Shown one piece after another: positions 12,784 to 15,930 of a stretch of 15,930 bases of DNA (the first letter of the stretch is position 1; each line of letters begins with the position of its first letter). Position numbers and translations under genes: made by a program. A model generated the notes under the pieces. That model was not told where the DNA came from and ran no database searches. It saw only the letters and a program-made list of their open reading frames with translations. Location: contig DKCG01000014.1 in NCBI GenBank assembly GCA_002449145.1, positions 1 through 15,930 on the forward strand, read 5' to 3'. This DNA comes from Christensenella sp. UBA6880. Its GTDB lineage: Bacteria; Bacillota; Clostridia; Christensenellales; CAG-917.

Positions 12784-13581
12784 ATGAAAAAGAATCTCGA
12801 AAAAATATTCGCTTCCTGCTCGATTGTCGTGGCAATCATTCTTATTATGGTGCTTGTCGTCACGGCGTTCGGCGGTATCGACGCAAGCGAATTTAGCAGC
12901 AAACTCGTAAGAGGCTTGATTATCACGCTCGCAATACTCTATCTCGCTCTTTCGATAATCTCGCTCGTGCTTATCTTCGTCAACGGCGACGTCGTGAAAG
13001 AAATCACGCTTCGCCAAGAAAAGGGCGGCAACGTGAGAGTTTCGTCCGGCGTCATCACCAAGTTCGTCAAAAACACTTGCAAGCAAGTCGAGGGCGTTAA
13101 GTGCCAAAAGGTCGCTCTCGTCAGCGACGAATACGGCGTACGCCTCAAAACGAACGTAAAGGTCGTGGATAAAGACGTTCTCGAAGCGGAAACTTATTTG
13201 CGCACTTTGCTCGAAGACGTGTTCCTCGGCGAGTTCGGATTTAAGTTCAGTTCAATCGAAATCAAAGTTATGGCTCTTACGCCCAAGTACAAGGCAGACC
13301 AAGCCGAGGTTCAGGCGAAAGTGGAAAAGAAACTTGCCGAAATGAAAGCGCAAGACGAAAGGAACGCTCAAAACGAGCAATCCGAAGAAACCGTCGAAAA
13401 TGCGGAAACAGAGCAAACGGAAGTTCAAAACGAATCCAAGTCTGCCGAAAGCGAAGAAGTCAAAGAAAAATCTCAAGACGAAGCACTCGAATGCGAAGTC
13501 GAAAAAGGCGAGGAAAACGTCGAATCCATACAATCGGTAGAAGCGCAATCCGAGTCCGACAGCGACGAAAAAGCAGAATAA
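12784..13581 (+). CDS. amaP: Alkaline shock response membrane anchor protein AmaP
   Basis: AmaP anchors Asp23-type proteins at the membrane in Firmicutes and is linked to cell-envelope stress. The 265-aa protein has two membrane helices (about 11-30 and 43-67) separated by a short loop, then a cytoplasmic Asp23-like region (about 70-167, with GNVRVSSGVITKFVKNT and ALVSDEYGVRLKTNVKV), and a long acidic Glu/Gln/Ser-rich tail (about 170-265) that is probably disordered or coiled-coil. The tail is longer than in typical AmaP. No asp23 gene is in view. GTGAGGTG precedes the start. greA follows after 47 bp, so the two may share a transcript. Confidence 0.82.
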   Translation: MKKNLEKIFASCSIVVAIILIMVLVVTAFGGIDASEFSSKLVRGLIITLAILYLALSIISLVLIFVNGDVVKEITLRQEKGGNVRVSSGVITKFVKNTCKQVEGVKCQKVALVSDEYGVRLKTNVKVVDKDVLEAETYLRTLLEDVFLGEFGFKFSSIEIKVMALTPKYKADQAEVQAKVEKKLAEMKAQDERNAQNEQSEETVENAETEQTEVQNESKSAESEEVKEKSQDEALECEVEKGEENVESIQSVEAQSESDSDEKAE

Positions 13582-13601
13582 TCTCAAAAAAGAATAACGT
13601 A

Positions 13602-13618
13602 TGACGCCGTCGGCGTCA
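13602..13618 (+). promoter_or_regulatory. Hairpin abutting the greA ribosome site
   Basis: TGACGCC, loop GTC and GGCGTCA form a perfect 7-bp stem whose last base is the first base of AGGAGG (13618-13623). No T-run follows, so it is not a terminator. It may modulate greA translation or mark an RNA-processing point between amaP and greA. Confidence 0.5.
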
Positions 13619-13628
13619 GGAGGAAATA

Positions 13629-14105
13629 ATGAAAGAAGTTTATCTTACCCAAGAAGGTCTTGAAGAACTTAAACAAAGACTTGACTATCTCATCGTATAT
13701 TTGCGTGAAGACGTTGCAAAGAAATTGCAACACGCAAGAGAACTCGGCGACTTGTCCGAAAACGCCGAATACGATGCGGCAAAACAAGAGGAAAGCCAAG
13801 TCGCTTCCGAAATCAAGGACCTCGAAGAGCGCATTAAGAACGCAGTCATCATCGAAAAGAGCGGCACGCACAAAGTGTCAATCGGCAACACCGTCACCGT
13901 CGAATATCTCGGCGATCTCGACGACGAAGAAGACCGCGTTATGACCGTGCAACTCGTCGGCGAAACCGAAGCGGACTTCGCAAAAGGCAAAATCAGCAAC
14001 GAATCGCCTTTAGGCAAGTCTTTGGCCGGAAAAAAGAACGGCGAAATCGTCAGATTCACAACCGCTCACGGCACCGAGGAATACAAGGTCGTAAGCATCA
14101 AATAA
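13629..14105 (+). CDS. greA: Transcription elongation factor GreA
   Basis: GreA stimulates RNA cleavage by backtracked RNA polymerase. The 158-aa length is standard. The N-terminal coiled coil (about 5-75) carries the tip motif ARELGDLSENAEYDAAK with Asp41 and Glu44, the acidic residues that coordinate catalytic Mg2+ in the polymerase channel. The C-terminal FKBP-like domain (about 83-158) shows SIGNTVTVEYL, ISNESPLGKSLAGKKNGE and the usual EYKVVSI end. A consensus AGGAGG sets the start. A terminator at 14118-14160 separates it from lysS, so the greA-lysS pairing is positional and read-through is only possible. Confidence 0.96.
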   Translation: MKEVYLTQEGLEELKQRLDYLIVYLREDVAKKLQHARELGDLSENAEYDAAKQEESQVASEIKDLEERIKNAVIIEKSGTHKVSIGNTVTVEYLGDLDDEEDRVMTVQLVGETEADFAKGKISNESPLGKSLAGKKNGEIVRFTTAHGTEEYKVVSIK

Positions 14106-14117
14106 CAACCGTGGACA

Positions 14118-14160
14118 AATGCGCTTGCGCCTGCCTTTTTGGCAAGCGTATTGCTTTTTT
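14118..14160 (+). terminator. Terminator after greA
   Basis: AATGCGCTTGC (14118-14128) pairs with GCAAGCGTATT (14142-14152, one G-T), followed by gc and a run of six T (14155-14160). It starts 12 bp past the greA stop and ends 16 bp before lysS. Confidence 0.85.
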
Positions 14161-14176
14161 ATAGAGAGAAATTACA

Positions 14177-15679
14177 ATGAGTGAAGAAATCCGCAACAAC
14201 GCACCCGAACAAGAAAAAGAAGTAGACGTAAACGAGGTGCGCAAGGTCAGAATCGCAAAACTCGAAGATCTTGTTCAAAAGGGAGAAAATCCGTTTGAAA
14301 TCACGTCCTACGAGCGTACTGCAACCGCAGGACAAATCCTTGCAAACTACGACGAGTACGAGGGCAAGGAAGTCAGTATTGCGGGCAGACTTATGTCAAA
14401 ACGCATTATGGGCAAGGCGAGTTTCGGCCATATTATGGACAGCGACGGCAAAATGCAAGGCTATTTCAGTCGCGACGATATGGGCGTCGACGAATATCAG
14501 GCGTTCAAAAAGACGGACGTGGGCGACATTATCGGCATAAAAGGCTTTGTGTTCAAGACCAAAACGGGTGAAATTTCCGTGCACGTCAAGAGCGCGACTT
14601 TGCTCGCAAAATCATTGCTTCCGTTGCCCGAAAAGTACCACGGACTTCGCGACCCCGAACTGCGCTTTCGTCAACGCTACGTCGACCTTATCGCAAATCC
14701 CGAAGTTAAAGAAGTGTTTATCAAACGCAGCAAGATTATTTCCACAATTCGCGAAGTGCTTGACAAAAAAGGATTTATCGAGGTCGAAACCCCCGTGCTT
14801 AACACGCTTGCGGGCGGCGCGAACGCTCGTCCTTTCATCACGCACCACAACACCCTCGACATCGATATGTATATGCGTATCGCAACCGAGTTGCACCTCA
14901 AACGCTGCATTGTCGGCGGATTCGAGAAAGTGTACGAGATAGGCCGTCAGTTCCGCAACGAGGGTATGGACACAAAGCATAACCCCGAATTTACCACGAT
15001 CGAACTCTATCAAGCGTATGTCGATTACAATGAGATGATGCGTATAACAGAAGAACTTTACACGACGGCGGCACAGCGTGTTTGCGGCGGTTTGGACATC
15101 GTGTACCAAGGCACGCCTCTCTCGCTCAAAACGCCGTGGGAACGCCTCACGATGGTCGAGGCAGTGAAGAAGTATACGGGGCTCGATTTCGACAATCAAC
15201 CGCTTTGCGACCTCATCGCCGCGGGCAATAAGAAGGGGCTCGAGATGGCACCCGATACCTCGTGGGGTCACGCGCTTTACAACATCTTCGACGCGTTCGT
15301 CGAGGAAAAACTCACGGGCCCCGTGTTTATCACCGATTATCCCGTCGAGGTCAGTCCTCTCGCCAAGAAGAAACCGTCCGATCCTCGCCTTACCGAGAGA
15401 TTCGAGTTCTTCATTTGCGCAAGCGAGGGCGGCAACGCTTTCAGCGAACTCAACGATCCTCTCGATCAACGTTCGCGTTTCGAGCAACAAATGCTCGCCA
15501 AAGCCAAAGGCGACGAAGAAGCCCAACCCTATGACGAGGATTTCTGCACCGCGCTCGAATACGGTATGCCCCCCACGGGCGGACTCGGCATCGGCATCGA
15601 CCGTATGGTTATGTTCCTCACGGACAGTGCGTCGATACGCGATGTATTGTTGTTCCCCACAATGAAACCCCTCAAATGA
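14177..15679 (+). CDS. lysS: Lysyl-tRNA synthetase, class II
   Basis: It charges tRNA-Lys. The 500 aa match the family length. There is an acidic N-terminal extension (1-20), an OB-fold anticodon-binding domain (about 60-145, EVSIAGRLMSKRIMGKASFG), the LRDPELRFRQRYVDLI linker, and the class II catalytic domain with motif 2 (FRNEGMDTKHNPEFTTIE, about 259-276) and motif 3 (GGLGIGIDRMVMF, about 468-480). It ends in LLFPTMKP plus two residues, as usual. The ribosome site is weak (AGAGAGAAA). No T-box leader is present and no promoter was identified in the 71-bp gap, so expression may depend on read-through from greA. The last codons form the left arm of a 17-bp palindrome pair belonging to the repeat at 15671. 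Confidence 0.97.
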   Translation: MSEEIRNNAPEQEKEVDVNEVRKVRIAKLEDLVQKGENPFEITSYERTATAGQILANYDEYEGKEVSIAGRLMSKRIMGKASFGHIMDSDGKMQGYFSRDDMGVDEYQAFKKTDVGDIIGIKGFVFKTKTGEISVHVKSATLLAKSLLPLPEKYHGLRDPELRFRQRYVDLIANPEVKEVFIKRSKIISTIREVLDKKGFIEVETPVLNTLAGGANARPFITHHNTLDIDMYMRIATELHLKRCIVGGFEKVYEIGRQFRNEGMDTKHNPEFTTIELYQAYVDYNEMMRITEELYTTAAQRVCGGLDIVYQGTPLSLKTPWERLTMVEAVKKYTGLDFDNQPLCDLIAAGNKKGLEMAPDTSWGHALYNIFDAFVEEKLTGPVFITDYPVEVSPLAKKKPSDPRLTERFEFFICASEGGNAFSELNDPLDQRSRFEQQMLAKAKGDEEAQPYDEDFCTALEYGMPPTGGLGIGIDRMVMFLTDSASIRDVLLFPTMKPLK

Positions 15680-15795
15680 TGATTGAGCGAATAACTGTGT
15701 CAACGCCCTTTTGTTCACCCGTCACGTACGATTAGTACGCTGGGCGGGTGAACAAAAGGGCGTTTCCTTGTTCTTCATCTCAATCATCATTTGAG
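15671..15795 (+). repeat. Long nested-hairpin repeat, copy 3 (perfect arms)
   Basis: The outer arms CTCAAATGATGATTGAG (15671-15687) and CTCAATCATCATTTGAG (15779-15795) are perfectly complementary over 17 bp; the left one contains the last two codons and the TGA of lysS. The inner arms 15702-15721 and 15745-15764 are complementary at all 20 positions. The apex is CGTAC-GATTA-GTACG (15725-15739), and the strands gcgaataactgtgtc and ttccttgttcttcat match copies 1 and 2. It should fold into one long interrupted hairpin in the lysS 3' UTR. Confidence 0.85.
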
Positions 15796-15808
15796 AATAA
15801 AAAGTAAG

Positions 15809-15845
15809 ACCGCGCTAAATCGCGACTAACTTTGTCAACGCCCTT
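15809..15845 (+). repeat. Truncated fourth unit of the hairpin repeat
   Basis: accgcgctaaatcgcg, then gactaactttgtcaacgccctt, repeats the left half of copies 1-3 (compare the start at 3465), with changes at two or three positions. The apex and right half are missing; instead the sequence runs into a terminator stem. Confidence 0.7.
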
Positions 15846-15871
15846 CTCGAAAAAAAGAGGGGCTTTTTTTT
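15840..15871 (+). terminator. Factor-independent terminator downstream of lysS
   Basis: GCCC(TT)CTC (15840-15848) pairs with GAGGGGC (15857-15863) with a two-base bulge and an A-rich loop, and eight T follow (15864-15871). It uses the left inner arm start of the truncated repeat unit as its 5' stem. The last 59 bases of the window (15872-15930) hold only a small CTACA/TGTAG hairpin and no gene start. Confidence 0.85.
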
Positions 15872-15930
15872 CTCTACAAGAGTGTAGGGGCGTGAACTCT
15901 AATTAAAAATTCCCCTTTCCTCAGGTGTTT

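Noticed and set aside
14612..15718. 368-codon open frame antisense to lysS
   Set aside because: Same mirror effect opposite a certain gene; no recognisable motif.

Overview
The window looks like a chromosomal segment of an uncultured, spore-forming member of the Bacillota, probably class Clostridia. The grounds are a dense set of endospore genes (spoIIR, sleB, ypeB, yabP and a yabQ-like gene), strong AGGAGG-type ribosome binding sites, TTGACA/TATAAT-type promoters with 17-bp spacers, and an AmaP membrane protein next to greA-lysS. Coding sequence is moderately GC-rich, and intergenic DNA is AT-rich and full of hairpins. The lineage is inferred, not proven.

Layout. Positions 1-140 hold a run of short palindromes at about 21-nt spacing. 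On the minus strand, spoIIR (1147 to 596) is followed by a small helical protein (557 to 141). Divergent from spoIIR, sleB and ypeB (1232-3337) form the usual germination pair. The gap 3336-3737 carries two copies of a long hairpin repeat and a minus-strand terminator. Then come, all on the minus strand, a zinc-ribbon membrane protein (4551 to 3757) with its own promoter, an unrecognised 105-aa protein (5096 to 4779), a yabQ-like gene (5481 to 5173) and yabP (5792 to 5478), the last two overlapping by 4 bp. On the plus strand follow a condensation-domain acyltransferase (5853-7157), a compact 595-aa alanyl-tRNA synthetase (7218-9005), and a PHP-family phosphatase (9010-9825) ending in a clear terminator.

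From 9862 to about 12620 lies an AT-richer accessory islet: a promoter with an 18-bp palindrome in its spacer, a lipoprotein holding only the pro-region of a subtilase, and a full-length lipoprotein subtilase with the same N-terminus. Housekeeping genes resume with amaP (12784-13581), greA (13629-14105) and lysS (14177-15679). A third copy of the long hairpin repeat begins inside the last codons of lysS, and a fourth, truncated one runs into a factor-independent terminator.

The strongest candidate for something undescribed is the hairpin repeat at 3336-3459, 3465-3574, 15671-15795 and 15809-15845. It has a conserved apex and internal-loop strands, but its stem arms differ between copies while staying self-complementary. 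In two copies the outer arm starts on the stop codon of the preceding gene. Second-tier items are the compact AlaRS, the tandem subtilase/pro-region pair, and the periodic palindrome array.
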